Assembly (NCBI GenBank): GCA_943788345.1
Contig: CALSPX010000004.1
Coordinates: 1-64,000 of the forward strand
Origin: Ascidiaceihabitans sp023955215
Lineage (GTDB): Bacteria; Pseudomonadota; Alphaproteobacteria; Rhodobacterales; Rhodobacteraceae
DNA: 64,000 bases
Direction of reading: 5' to 3'
Below, piece by piece: positions 23,308 to 31,156 of the stretch (the stretch's first letter is position 1; each line of letters starts with the position of its first letter). The notes below the pieces were generated by a model. That model did not search any database and had not been told where the DNA came from. It saw only the letters and a program-made list of their open reading frames with translations. A program made the translations under genes and the position numbers.

Positions 23308-24309
23308 ATGAAATTATTTACAGCTGCCGCTGTTGCACTCACCATGTCCGTATCTGCGGGCGCGGTTTCTGCGGCTTGTGATGATGGCGAGATCGTTATC
23401 AAGTTCAGCCACGTGACCAACACTGACAAGCACCCTAAAGGCATCGCAGCCACATTGCTTGAGCAGCGCGTCAACGATGAGATGAACGGCAAAGCCTGCA
23501 TCGAAGTGTTCCCGAACTCTACGCTTTATAACGATAACCAAGTTCTAGAAGCGATGCTGCAAGGCGATGTTCAAATGGCGGCACCGTCATTGTCCAAGTT
23601 CGAGCAGTTCACAAAACAATTCCGCATCTTCGATTTGCCGTTCATGTTCAAAAACATCAACGCAGTTGACGAGTTCCAAAACTCAGAAACTGGTCAAGCG
23701 ATGAAGCAATCCATGACAAAGCGTGGCCTTCTTGGTCTTGCGTTCTGGCACAACGGCATGAAGCAGATGTCAGCAAACGTTCCTTTGAATGTTCCATCTG
23801 ACGCAAACGGCTTGAAGTTCCGCGTTCAGAACTCTGACGTGTTGAAAGCACAAATGGCAGCGATGGGCGCGTCCCCTCAGCCAATGGCTTTCTCTGAAGT
23901 TTATGGCGCTTTGCAAACTGGCGTTGTTGACGGACAAGAGAACACTTGGTCCAACATCTACGGCAAGAAGTTCTTTGAAGTTCAAGACGGTGTAACGGAA
24001 ACAGACCACGGCATTATCGACTACTTGGTGGTGACCTCTACTGATTTCTGGGACGGTCTACCTGCAGACGTTCGTGACCAGTTGGCGACAATCGTTGACG
24101 AAGTAACTGCGGCACGTAACTCAGAATCCACATCTGTAAACGCAACCAACAAACAAGCAATCTTGGATGCTGGTGGCGTAATCCGCACACTTGACGACGC
24201 ACAACGCGCCGAGTGGGTTTCCACGATGAAACCAGTTTGGGAACAGTTCGTTGGTGACGTCGGTCAAGAAAACATCGACGCTGCTCAAGCGATCAACGCT
24301 AAGCACTAA
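23308..24309 (+). CDS. dctP: TRAP transporter substrate-binding protein DctP
   Basis: Periplasmic solute receptor of a TRAP transporter, 333 residues. A cleavable signal peptide (MKLFTAAAVALTMSVSAGAVSA) is followed by the DctP fold: FSHVTNTDKHPKG, FPNSTLYNDNQVLEAMLQGDVQMAAPS, then FRVQNSDVLKAQMAAMGASPQPM with the ligand-salt-bridge Arg in KFRVQ. ATG 23308 has the strong site GGGAGGAG; the open frame to 23242 is not used. With dctB/dctD upstream the ligand is most likely succinate, fumarate or malate. A terminator-like hairpin follows before dctQ. Confidence 0.95.
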   Translation: MKLFTAAAVALTMSVSAGAVSAACDDGEIVIKFSHVTNTDKHPKGIAATLLEQRVNDEMNGKACIEVFPNSTLYNDNQVLEAMLQGDVQMAAPSLSKFEQFTKQFRIFDLPFMFKNINAVDEFQNSETGQAMKQSMTKRGLLGLAFWHNGMKQMSANVPLNVPSDANGLKFRVQNSDVLKAQMAAMGASPQPMAFSEVYGALQTGVVDGQENTWSNIYGKKFFEVQDGVTETDHGIIDYLVVTSTDFWDGLPADVRDQLATIVDEVTAARNSESTSVNATNKQAILDAGGVIRTLDDAQRAEWVSTMKPVWEQFVGDVGQENIDAAQAINAKH

Positions 24310-24325
24310 GATCACATGATCTTAT

Positions 24326-24362
24326 ATGCCTGTCCGCTGATGTCAGTGGGCAGGCATTTTTC
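24326..24362 (+). terminator. Hairpin between dctP and dctQ
   Basis: ATGCCTGTCC (24326-24335) pairs with GGGCAGGCAT (24348-24357; one G-T pair) and is followed by five T residues. As it lies inside the transporter operon, it probably acts as a partial terminator or 3'-end stabiliser that raises receptor mRNA relative to permease mRNA. Confidence 0.75.
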
Positions 24363-24399
24363 TAGATAATCCAAATTTGATCCAAAAGGGGGGCGGGAC

Positions 24400-25089
24400 A
24401 TGGCATCAAGCTATGAACCCAAAACACCACTGGGCCGTTTCGTGAACGAGTTGGAAGAGACCGTCATCGCGCTGCTGCTTGGGGTGATGACGCTGATCAC
24501 ATTCACCAATGTTATTTTGCGCTACGGTTTTAACACTGGCCTCATCTGGGGGTTGGAAATGGTGACATTTCTGTTCGCGTGGCTGGTCCTATTTGGCGCA
24601 AGCTATGCGGTTAAGGTTACCGCACACCTTGGCGTTGATGTCATTGTAAACTTGTTTGGTCCACGCGGGCGCAAGGTGTTCGCACTTGTAGGTGCAATCA
24701 TTTGTATCGGTTATGCGTTCCTTGTTTTCAAAGGATCGTGGGACTACTGGGCGAACTTTGCCAACCTGCCACAGACCACTGGCCGTTGGTTCCCGACTGG
24801 TTTTGAAGAGATGCGCGGCACCTCTTATCGTGCATGGTACGAAGTGATTGACATCCCGTTGCCTGAGTGGATGCGCTTTCTTGAGCCGATGATGAATGAT
24901 GGCGATGCTTACGAGAAAATTCCACGCTTTATTCCGTACGCGATCATGCCTTTTGGTATGGGCCTTTTCTTGTTCCGTATCGTTCAAGCAACCGTGCGCA
25001 TTTACACGGGTGAAAACAAAACCCTGATCGTCAGCCACGAGGCCGAAGAAGCCATCGAAGACGTCAAACATATGAACGCTGGGGACTAA
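24400..25089 (+). CDS. dctQ: TRAP transporter small permease DctQ
   Basis: Four-helix membrane subunit of the TRAP transporter, 229 residues. TM1 is at about 18-40 (LLLGVMTLITFTNVILRYGF, carrying the family NVxLRY motif), TM2 near 50-70 (MVTFLFAWLVLFGASYAVK, with the W/F-LxxxGAxYAxK signature), TM3 near 87-108 and TM4 near 185-205. The loop between TM3 and TM4 is longer than in many DctQ proteins (about 70 residues including ANLPQTTGRWFPTG), which is common in the roseobacter dicarboxylate TRAP group. It pairs with DctM, whose gene starts three bases downstream. Confidence 0.93.
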   Translation: MASSYEPKTPLGRFVNELEETVIALLLGVMTLITFTNVILRYGFNTGLIWGLEMVTFLFAWLVLFGASYAVKVTAHLGVDVIVNLFGPRGRKVFALVGAIICIGYAFLVFKGSWDYWANFANLPQTTGRWFPTGFEEMRGTSYRAWYEVIDIPLPEWMRFLEPMMNDGDAYEKIPRFIPYAIMPFGMGLFLFRIVQATVRIYTGENKTLIVSHEAEEAIEDVKHMNAGD

Positions 25090-25092
25090 GAC

Positions 25093-26472
25093 ATGGAAAT
25101 TGCAATTCTTTTCGCGATGGTCATCGGATTGATGTTGATCGGTGTCCCGATCGCTATCAGCCTTGGTATGTCCTCTATTTTGTTCTTGCTGGTGCTCAGT
25201 GACGCATCCCTGGCCTCAATTGCACAGACGTTGTTTCAGGCGATGGCAGGTCACTACACCTTGCTGGCGATCCCGTTCTTCATCCTGGCCTCGACCTTCA
25301 TGTCGACCGGCGGTGTGGCGAAACGGATCATTCGCTTTTCAATCGCCATTGTGGGCCACTTCCCAGGTGGTCTGGCGATTGCGGGTGTGTTCGCCTGTAT
25401 GATGTTTGCAGCTTTGTCTGGATCATCGCCTGCAACGGTTGTGGCCATTGGGTCCATCGTAATCGCGGGTATGCGTCAGGTTGGCTATACCAAAGAATTC
25501 GCGGCTGGCGTAATCGCCAATGCGGGTACATTAGGTATCCTGATCCCACCAAGCATCGTGATGGTTGTCTATGCCTCCGCTACCGACGTATCCGTTGGTC
25601 GCATGTTCTTAGCGGGCGTCATCCCAGGCATCATGGCCGGTTCCATGTTGATGATCACCATCTACATCATGGCTAAGGTCAAAAACTTGCCCAAAGGTGA
25701 GTGGCAAGGTTGGGGTGAAGTTGGTGCATCTGCTCTAAGTGCATCAGGTGGTTTGTTTCTGATCGTTATTATCTTGGGCGGCATCTATGGCGGTGTGTTT
25801 ACACCGACAGAAGCAGCTGCTGTGGCCTCGGTCTATGCGTTCCTTGTGGCGTGTTTTGTTTACCGCGATATGGGACCGCTGCACGTCAAAGGGGACGACA
25901 CCAAGAACCACAGCCTGTTTCAACGTCCATGGGCGTTGATCACCGTGTTCTTCCACCGCGATACACGTGATGCCCTGTTTGAGGCGGGTAAGCTGACTGT
26001 CACCTTGATGTTCATCATCGCCAATGCGTTGATCCTAAAGCACGTTCTCACGGATGAGCAGATCCCACAGCAGATTGCCTCTGCTATGTTGTCTGCGGGC
26101 TTTGGCCCAATCGTGTTCTTGATCATCGTCAACATTATCTTGTTGATCGGTGGGCAGTTCATGGAGCCGTCAGGCCTGTTGATCATCGTCGCTCCATTGG
26201 TGTTCCCAATTGCGATTGAGCTGGGCATTGACCCAATTCACCTTGGGATCATCATGGTAGTGAACATGGAAATTGGTATGATTACGCCGCCGGTTGGTTT
26301 GAACCTGTTCGTAACCTCCGGGGTTGCTGGCATGCCAATGATGAGCGTTGTACGTGCTGCGTTGCCGTTCTTGGGCGTTATGTTCATCTTCTTGATCATG
26401 GTGACATACATCCCAGCAATTTCGACATGGTTGCCGACCCTCATGATGGGTCCCGAAATCATAACGAAGTAA
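25093..26472 (+). CDS. dctM: TRAP transporter large permease DctM
   Basis: Transport subunit of the TRAP system, 459 residues with about twelve hydrophobic helices, importing substrate with Na+ or H+. It has the DctM hallmarks VIGLMLIGVPIAISLG, LLAIPFFILASTFMSTGGVAKR, ALSGSSPATVVAIGSI, GTLGILIPPSI and EIGMITPPVGLN. The cytoplasmic loop near residues 255-300 is extended and charged (VYRDMGPLHVKGDDTKN). It follows dctQ by three bases, and a hairpin shared with the convergent tpiA gene follows. Confidence 0.95.
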   Translation: MEIAILFAMVIGLMLIGVPIAISLGMSSILFLLVLSDASLASIAQTLFQAMAGHYTLLAIPFFILASTFMSTGGVAKRIIRFSIAIVGHFPGGLAIAGVFACMMFAALSGSSPATVVAIGSIVIAGMRQVGYTKEFAAGVIANAGTLGILIPPSIVMVVYASATDVSVGRMFLAGVIPGIMAGSMLMITIYIMAKVKNLPKGEWQGWGEVGASALSASGGLFLIVIILGGIYGGVFTPTEAAAVASVYAFLVACFVYRDMGPLHVKGDDTKNHSLFQRPWALITVFFHRDTRDALFEAGKLTVTLMFIIANALILKHVLTDEQIPQQIASAMLSAGFGPIVFLIIVNIILLIGGQFMEPSGLLIIVAPLVFPIAIELGIDPIHLGIIMVVNMEIGMITPPVGLNLFVTSGVAGMPMMSVVRAALPFLGVMFIFLIMVTYIPAISTWLPTLMMGPEIITK

Positions 26473-26474
26473 CG

Positions 26475-26506
26475 AAAACGGCCCATCCCTTTGCAGGGGT
26501 GGGCCG
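26475..26506. terminator. Hairpin between dctM and tpiA
   Basis: CGGCCCATCCCT pairs with AGGGGTGGGCCG around a TTGC loop (26479-26506). On the minus strand it is followed by TTTTCG, so it most clearly ends tpiA; on the plus strand the U tract is poor. Confidence 0.7.
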
Positions 26507-26529
26507 CTGAAACATATGATAATGTGTGA

Positions 26530-27279
26530 TTAAGAAGCGCTGAGCGCGTCCGCAATGGGCGAGAAATCAGCAGCTTTCAGGCTTGCGCCGCCGACCAGCG
26601 CACCATCCACATTTTCAGCGGTAAAGATTTCTGCAGCGTTGCTGGCTTTGACCGAACCACCATAGAGCAACGAAATGCCGTTGCCGATATCTGCACCAAA
26701 GCGTGAGTTCAACTCTGCGCGAATAAAGTCATGTACTTCAATGATTTGCGCAAGGGTAGGGACCTTGCCCGTCCCAATAGCCCAGATCGGTTCATAGGCA
26801 ATGACAAGCGTGTCCGCCGTCGCGCCCTCTGGCACAGACGCGGCCAATTGTGCGCCGATAATATCAAGCGTTTTACCCGTCTCACGATCGCTGAGGCTTT
26901 CACCAATGCACAAGATCGCAATCAAATTTGCATCGCGCGCCGCAATCGCTTTAGCGCAGACATCCTTATCTGTTTCACCGTAGGTTTCGCGCCGTTCAGA
27001 GTGGCCAACGATAACGTATTTTGCCCCCGTATCTTTGACCATAGGGGCTGAAACATCGCCAGTATGCGCGCCAGATTGCGCTGTGTGGCAATCCTGTGCG
27101 CCAATATCGATTGATGAGCTATGGGTCATCTCGACAGCTGGAAACAGCAATGGGGAAGGCGGGCAAATCACAACCACGCATTCCGCGCTGCCTTGGCTTT
27201 TGACAAGTTCGTTCAGCTGGTCCAGTGAATGAGACACCCCATTCATTTTCCAATTGCCTGCTGCTATTTTAGTGCGCAT
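26530..27279 (-). CDS. tpiA: Triose-phosphate isomerase
   Basis: Interconverts dihydroxyacetone phosphate and glyceraldehyde 3-phosphate in the cytosol. The 249-residue TIM barrel has the catalytic Lys11 in AAGNWKMNG, the His in VIVGHSERRETYGET and the Glu in AYEPIWAIGTGK, with the phosphate-binding loop YGGSVKASNA near the end. The start is ATG 27279; the longer open frame to 27336 gives an unrelated N-terminus. It is divergent from the oxygenase gene with about 95 bp between starts. Confidence 0.96.
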   Translation of the reverse strand: MRTKIAAGNWKMNGVSHSLDQLNELVKSQGSAECVVVICPPSPLLFPAVEMTHSSSIDIGAQDCHTAQSGAHTGDVSAPMVKDTGAKYVIVGHSERRETYGETDKDVCAKAIAARDANLIAILCIGESLSDRETGKTLDIIGAQLAASVPEGATADTLVIAYEPIWAIGTGKVPTLAQIIEVHDFIRAELNSRFGADIGNGISLLYGGSVKASNAAEIFTAENVDGALVGGASLKAADFSPIADALSAS

Positions 27280-27374
27280 TTGATGCATCCCTATTTGATC
27301 TTTTTCTAAGCTAGCATTTGGGTTAAGTGGGGGCAACGCGAGGGTTTCGCGAAGTTTAAGAACAAGGCCATTCC

Positions 27375-28280
27375 ATGATCCCTAGACTAGACGCTGCATT
27401 GATCCGTAAAGGTGATCCAGAAACACTTGCCGCTTTGAAAGAAGCAGCAACAGGGGTTGGGTTTGCGACTGTATACAACACGGCATTGACGGCTGATCGT
27501 GTGACGGAAGTCATTGAAACATATCGCGCTTTTTTCAAACGACCAGAGGCGCAAAAACGTGAAATCGATATGTCCGTCACGGGCAGCAATCGTGGCTGGG
27601 GTGCTGCAGGATCAGAGCAAGTAGATCCAGATGCGAACCCAGATTATAAGCAATATTTTGACAGTGGTGTGGAATTGGCAAAGGGTGATCCACGGGCAGA
27701 AATGCCGGTGTATGGATTGAACCAATGGCCGTCTGACGACCCTGAGTTTAAGAAAATCATCCTTGGATATTATGATGACGCTATCTATGTGGCGATGGGC
27801 GTTTTGCGCGGTATTGCGAACGCGATTGATATGCCAGACGATTACTTTGACAAAGCGTTTCGAACACCGATGGCGCTGCTGCGCGGTAACTTTTATCTAG
27901 AGCGTCCAAAGGATGCGACGGATATGGACTTCGGGATCGCGACACACACCGACTATGGCTGTTTGACCTTGTTGGCGACGGATGGATCACCTGGTTTAGA
28001 GGTGCGTAAACGGGGTGGGGGCTGGATACCGGTTTCTGCGCAACCTGGCGAATTTGTTATCAATTTTGGGGAAATGTTGGGATTTTGGACCGGTGGTATC
28101 GTCCAAGCTACGCCGCACCGTGTTGTGGGCGGCGACGCTGAGCGTATATCTGTTCCGTTGTTCTTTAATCCGTCCCATGACACCAATGTTGCACCACCTG
28201 AAAGTGGTGAAGTTGTGCGTGCTGGGAAACATTTGGAACGCCGCTTTAGCGAGACGTATCTGCACCTGCAAAAGCCCTAA
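27375..28280 (+). CDS. 2-oxoglutarate/Fe(II)-dependent oxygenase, IPNS-like
   Basis: A 301-residue member of the isopenicillin N synthase/2OG-Fe(II) oxygenase superfamily. The N-terminal DIOX_N region (PRLDAALIRKGDPETLAALKEAATGVGFATV) precedes the double-stranded beta helix. The iron ligands are His and Asp in HTDYGCLTLLATD and the distal His in ATPHRVVGG; the Arg of the RxS motif lies in ERISVPLFFNP. Proteobacterial homologues are often annotated only as 2OG-Fe(II) oxygenase, and the substrate is unknown. It probably forms a single-gene unit between tpiA and the sufA-like gene. Confidence 0.93.
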   Translation: MIPRLDAALIRKGDPETLAALKEAATGVGFATVYNTALTADRVTEVIETYRAFFKRPEAQKREIDMSVTGSNRGWGAAGSEQVDPDANPDYKQYFDSGVELAKGDPRAEMPVYGLNQWPSDDPEFKKIILGYYDDAIYVAMGVLRGIANAIDMPDDYFDKAFRTPMALLRGNFYLERPKDATDMDFGIATHTDYGCLTLLATDGSPGLEVRKRGGGWIPVSAQPGEFVINFGEMLGFWTGGIVQATPHRVVGGDAERISVPLFFNPSHDTNVAPPESGEVVRAGKHLERRFSETYLHLQKP

Positions 28281-28300
28281 GGGGCCTTTGCGCAATCCGC

Positions 28301-28651
28301 TTACATTTCAGCGAATTTGATGGACTCACCGCAGCCACAAGCTTCGGTTACATTGGGATTCCGAAACTTAAAGCCAGACTCTAACAGACTGGTTTCATAG
28401 TCAATTTCCGTTCCAAACAGGAACATTTGCGCCATTGGCGCGATCAAAACACGGGCACCATCCTGTTCGACTACTTCGTCGTTGGGATCCTGTTCTGCCA
28501 CGTAATCCATCGTGTATTCCATACCTGCACAGCCGCCTTTTTTGACGCCAATACGCAGGCCCTGATGCCCGCCAGAGGCCATCAGTTTTGCGATCTGAGT
28601 AGCCGCTTTTTCAGAAATGGAAACGGCCTGTTTGCCTGGAATTGAAAACAT
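28301..28651 (-). CDS. sufA: A-type iron-sulfur carrier protein
   Basis: HesB/IscA/SufA/ErpA-type carrier of 116 residues. The three cluster-binding cysteines lie in KKGGCAGMEYTMDY and EACGCGES (C-x-G-C arrangement). It transfers [2Fe-2S] or [4Fe-4S] clusters to apo-proteins in the cytosol. AAGGAG lies eight bases upstream of ATG 28651. A SufT-like gene lies 145 bp upstream on the same strand, and the gap contains a tandem repeat array. Whether it is SufA, IscA or ErpA in function cannot be decided from sequence. Confidence 0.9.
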   Translation of the reverse strand: MFSIPGKQAVSISEKAATQIAKLMASGGHQGLRIGVKKGGCAGMEYTMDYVAEQDPNDEVVEQDGARVLIAPMAQMFLFGTEIDYETSLLESGFKFRNPNVTEACGCGESIKFAEM

Positions 28652-28727
28652 GACAAGTGCTCCTTTGTCCCTAATCTAAGGACGATGGTGGGCTGGCTCA
28701 ACCCTTGTGCAAAATAGCCCGTTCACA

Positions 28728-28771
28728 ACGTCGGTATTACATCGGTATCGTGTCGGTATGACGTCGGTGCA
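28728..28771. repeat. Four tandem 11-bp repeats upstream of the sufA-like gene
   Basis: The units ACGTCGGTATT, ACATCGGTATC, GTGTCGGTATG and ACGTCGGTGCA follow one another without spacers and share the core TCGGT(A/G). The array starts 77 bp upstream of the sufA-like start. The 11-bp period is close to one helical turn, as expected for a cooperative regulator array; it could also be a neutral microsatellite-like expansion. Confidence 0.65.
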
Positions 28772-28785
28772 CACAGCGGTGCACC
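28766..28785. terminator. Hairpin after the sufT-like gene
   Basis: GGTGCAC (28766-28772) pairs perfectly with GTGCACC (28779-28785) around a 6-nt loop, just past the minus-strand sufT-like stop. There is no U tract, so this is a weak terminator call. Confidence 0.35.
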
Positions 28786-28796
28786 AAAATCGTTAA

Positions 28797-29159
28797 TTAC
28801 ATGAAGCCCAGTTCAAGACGGGCTTCGTCAGACATCATATCCATGCCCCAAGGCGGTTCCCAAACAAGGGCCACATCCACAGTTTTGACGCCAGGGATCG
28901 GTTCAACCGCATCCGCAACCCAGCCCGGCATTTCGCCAGCGACAGGGCAGCCCGGTGCCGTGAGGGACATCTTGATGTTCACTTCGCTCTCGGCGTTGAT
29001 GTCGATCGTATAAATCAAACCAAGTTCGTAAATGTTCACCGGAATTTCGGGGTCATAAACCGATTGGCAAGCGGCAACCACGGCCTCGTACAAAGGGTGG
29101 TCAGTGGATGATGGCGCGATCAATGGTGCGCCTTCTAGCATGTCTTTAGACTGGTCCAT
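28797..29159 (-). CDS. sufT: SufT/MIP18-family Fe-S maturation protein (DUF59)
   Basis: A 120-residue protein of the DUF59/MIP18 family. It has the core YDPEIPVNIYELGLIY, the cysteine-bearing SLTAPGCPVAGEMPGWV and the tail VWEPPWGMDMMSDEARLELGF. Bacterial members (SufT, PaaD-like) help mature Fe-S proteins. ATG 29159 (MDQSKDMLEG) is chosen; the open frame reaches 29255 but adds an unlikely N-terminus. With the sufA-like gene downstream on the same strand it forms a two-gene Fe-S carrier module, separate from any sufBCDS core, which is not in this window. Confidence 0.88.
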   Translation of the reverse strand: MDQSKDMLEGAPLIAPSSTDHPLYEAVVAACQSVYDPEIPVNIYELGLIYTIDINAESEVNIKMSLTAPGCPVAGEMPGWVADAVEPIPGVKTVDVALVWEPPWGMDMMSDEARLELGFM

Positions 29160-29382
29160 ATCGGCTCCGGTGTGTTCCTGACAGTTTATATAGGGTTTAG
29201 GTGTCGGGGCGTCCAGTGGGGCACTGGTTGAAAGTGGTTTCTTTATCAAGGTCACTTAAATGTCATGACATTCCCAATTCATTTGACGGACAAGATGTGG
29301 GTCCGTATCTATATTTTGTAAAAAATTAATCATTTCACAAGCTTAACGGGAATTTTCGTTTTGCGCGGGTAGGAAAACAAAA

Positions 29383-29976
29383 ATGACAGATAACAATGAT
29401 TACCACGTCGGTGAACGCGCCGGCGAAATGCCACAGCCAACCCAGTATGAGCCAAGCCCGTTTAAAAAGGGCCGCCCACCAGAACCGTTGCAGTTTGAGG
29501 TGAACCTGACCGCCGAGGCCCATGACCGTCAGAAGAAATCTGGCATGGTGCAGGTTAACATTCCAGGGTTCTCGCCGCTGAAACTGTATTGTGATGAGCA
29601 AACACCGGTTGGTGATGACACTGCTCCGCCCCCGTTGGCGTATTTCTGTGCAGGCATTGGTTTTTGCCTGATGACCCACCTGACGGACATCTACACCGCG
29701 CGCGGGATCAAGATTAAGTCGATGAACCTAGAGCAAAAGCTGCGGTTCCAAACTAACCTCAGCAACATGCGCGACTTGGGCCACACGACAGAGGGCGAGA
29801 CGTTAGGCATCGAAACCCACGTCTTGATCGAAAGCGATGAGCCCCAAGAGGTGATCCGCGATCTGATGGTAGAGGCCGAAAACGCATGCATGGCCCACCA
29901 CGCTTTACGCAACCCGATCCCGTGGTCGTCTCGCCTGATTCACAACGGTGAAGAGCTGTTGAACAACAACGGTTGA
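29383..29976 (+). CDS. OsmC-family protein
   Basis: A 197-residue member of the OsmC/Ohr superfamily, whose characterised members reduce organic hydroperoxides with two cysteines. Here the candidate cysteines lie in FCAGIGFCLMTHL (about residues 90-97) and NACMAHHAL (about 168), in the right places for the peroxidatic/resolving pair. The N-terminal 40 residues are polar and proline-rich (GEMPQPTQYEPSPFKKGRPP), which is unusual for Ohr. A REP-like hairpin follows the stop and can serve as a terminator. Confidence 0.85.
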   Translation: MTDNNDYHVGERAGEMPQPTQYEPSPFKKGRPPEPLQFEVNLTAEAHDRQKKSGMVQVNIPGFSPLKLYCDEQTPVGDDTAPPPLAYFCAGIGFCLMTHLTDIYTARGIKIKSMNLEQKLRFQTNLSNMRDLGHTTEGETLGIETHVLIESDEPQEVIRDLMVEAENACMAHHALRNPIPWSSRLIHNGEELLNNNG

Positions 29977-29983
29977 TAAGAAT

Positions 29984-30011
29984 GTAGGGCGGGGTGATGC
30001 CCCGCCTTATT
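29984..30011. repeat. REP-like hairpin element, left copy
   Basis: GTAGGGCGGGGT, then loop GATG, then CCCCGCCTTATT. The inner GGCGGGG/CCCCGCC arms form a stable hairpin. The same 12-base blocks recur in inverted orientation at 30851-30877, on the other side of the orphan gene. Confidence 0.8.
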
Positions 30012-30141
30012 GTCTTAGGTAGTAATATATTTGTGAGTAAAGGCTTAGCTCTCAATTTTAAACTGGCGAATACCGTCGCAGACAGGTGAGCGGCCACTAT
30101 CAGCATTGTGTGTTGGTTTCTGTAACTTTGGAAGATGAGAC

Positions 30142-30804
30142 GTGATAAATCAGAGTGATTCAGACTATCTAGAAACAAAAGAAATCGTGCTTGGGCAGCA
30201 AAGCGTGCATCCAAGGTATCAGCGTCTAATTGATTGGATTGAGCTTACATATCAACGCAGGCCCATTAACATTTATGTGGATCGGGTTGGCCCGTGTTGG
30301 GAAACAAGACTGAGTGTGATTTTCTGCACAGAAGCAGAGGTTGGAACATTCGAAGATGACTCAGGCATCAATTTCAACAAATCCATTCAAGCATCGATAG
30401 CAGCGGAACACGAGCGCCTTGAACCGTGGTATGCTAAATTCTCTTTACGTCAAAAAAGAGATGCATTGGTAATATTTACAAGCTTTGAGAAAGTCGCTCG
30501 CTGTGATGTTTTTGATCAGGTGAAAGAGGATGCGCTACTTGGCGCGGTGTTGAAGGTATTCCCTGACATTTGGTGTGTGAAAAAAATGTTGAGCTACCCA
30601 ATCATCTTTTTTGAAACTGATCGCGAAATCAAAGGGCTAGATAGCGGAAAAAAGGCTGAGGTCAGAGATGCAGTTGGGAGTCTGATTGCGGACTTGGATT
30701 TTTGCGGGTGCTTTGCTGACGATGTATTTATCGGTTTTGATAGTAAAGAAAATTTTGAAAAGTCGTACCAAAGCAACTGGTTCTATTACAGCCGCGATCA
30801 CTAG
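30142..30804 (+). CDS. Orphan protein of unknown function
   Basis: I do not recognise this 220-residue protein. It starts with GTG 30142 (GGAAG about eight bases upstream) and is rich in aromatic and acidic residues, with no signal peptide or membrane helix. Features seen are paired basic/acidic stretches, several cysteines (CWETRLSVIFC, ARCDVF, WCVKK, FCGCFADD) and an alternating strand/helix pattern. The gene is visibly more AT-rich than its neighbours and is bracketed by inverted REP-like hairpins at 29984-30011 and 30851-30877. This suggests gene acquisition by transfer. It could be a small immunity or stress-related protein; nothing in the sequence confirms that. Confidence 0.75.
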   Translation: MINQSDSDYLETKEIVLGQQSVHPRYQRLIDWIELTYQRRPINIYVDRVGPCWETRLSVIFCTEAEVGTFEDDSGINFNKSIQASIAAEHERLEPWYAKFSLRQKRDALVIFTSFEKVARCDVFDQVKEDALLGAVLKVFPDIWCVKKMLSYPIIFFETDREIKGLDSGKKAEVRDAVGSLIADLDFCGCFADDVFIGFDSKENFEKSYQSNWFYYSRDH

Positions 30805-30850
30805 GATTGCTTTGAGGGAAGTGGTTTTGCAAATTCACAAAGTGGAAATA

Positions 30851-30877
30851 AATAAGGCGGGGTTAACCCCGCCCTAC
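30851..30877. repeat. REP-like hairpin element, right copy (inverted)
   Basis: AATAAGGCGGGG, loop TTAA (with one arm base shared), CCCCGCCCTAC. Read on the minus strand it matches the left element at 29984-30011 in both 12-base arms; only the loop differs. Confidence 0.8.
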
Positions 30878-30880
30878 GTT

Positions 30881-31156
30881 TTAATCATTAATGTCGTGGG
30901 TCACGCGCCTTGCGCCGGAGCTTTGGCTTTTGAACACCTGTTTCAGCACGATCCATGCCACCAGCGACAGCCCTGTAAACAGGGCCAATGCGGCGGGGGC
31001 CATCATTGCGGTGGGGAACAATGCCACCACCGCTGTCATGATCAGCGCCCCGATGGCAAAGCCGATAAAGATGAAGCCGGGGGCGAGGACCTCTAGCACC
31101 GCCAGCGCGATGGCAGCTGACAGCCAGACCCACCAGATGCTTACCATTGTATCCAT
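30881..31156 (-). CDS. NfeD-like membrane protein
   Basis: Short NfeD-type protein of 91 residues with two or three membrane helices (WWVWLSAAIALAVLEVLAPGFIFIGFAIGALIMTAVVALF, then ALALFTGLSLVAWIVL), ending in a short soluble tail. It lacks the protease domain of long NfeD proteins and much of the OB-fold domain. Such short NfeD proteins partner SPFH/stomatin proteins in the membrane. Its start overlaps the SPFH stop by one base, so the pair is co-translated. Confidence 0.9.
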   Translation of the reverse strand: MDTMVSIWWVWLSAAIALAVLEVLAPGFIFIGFAIGALIMTAVVALFPTAMMAPAALALFTGLSLVAWIVLKQVFKSQSSGARRVTHDIND

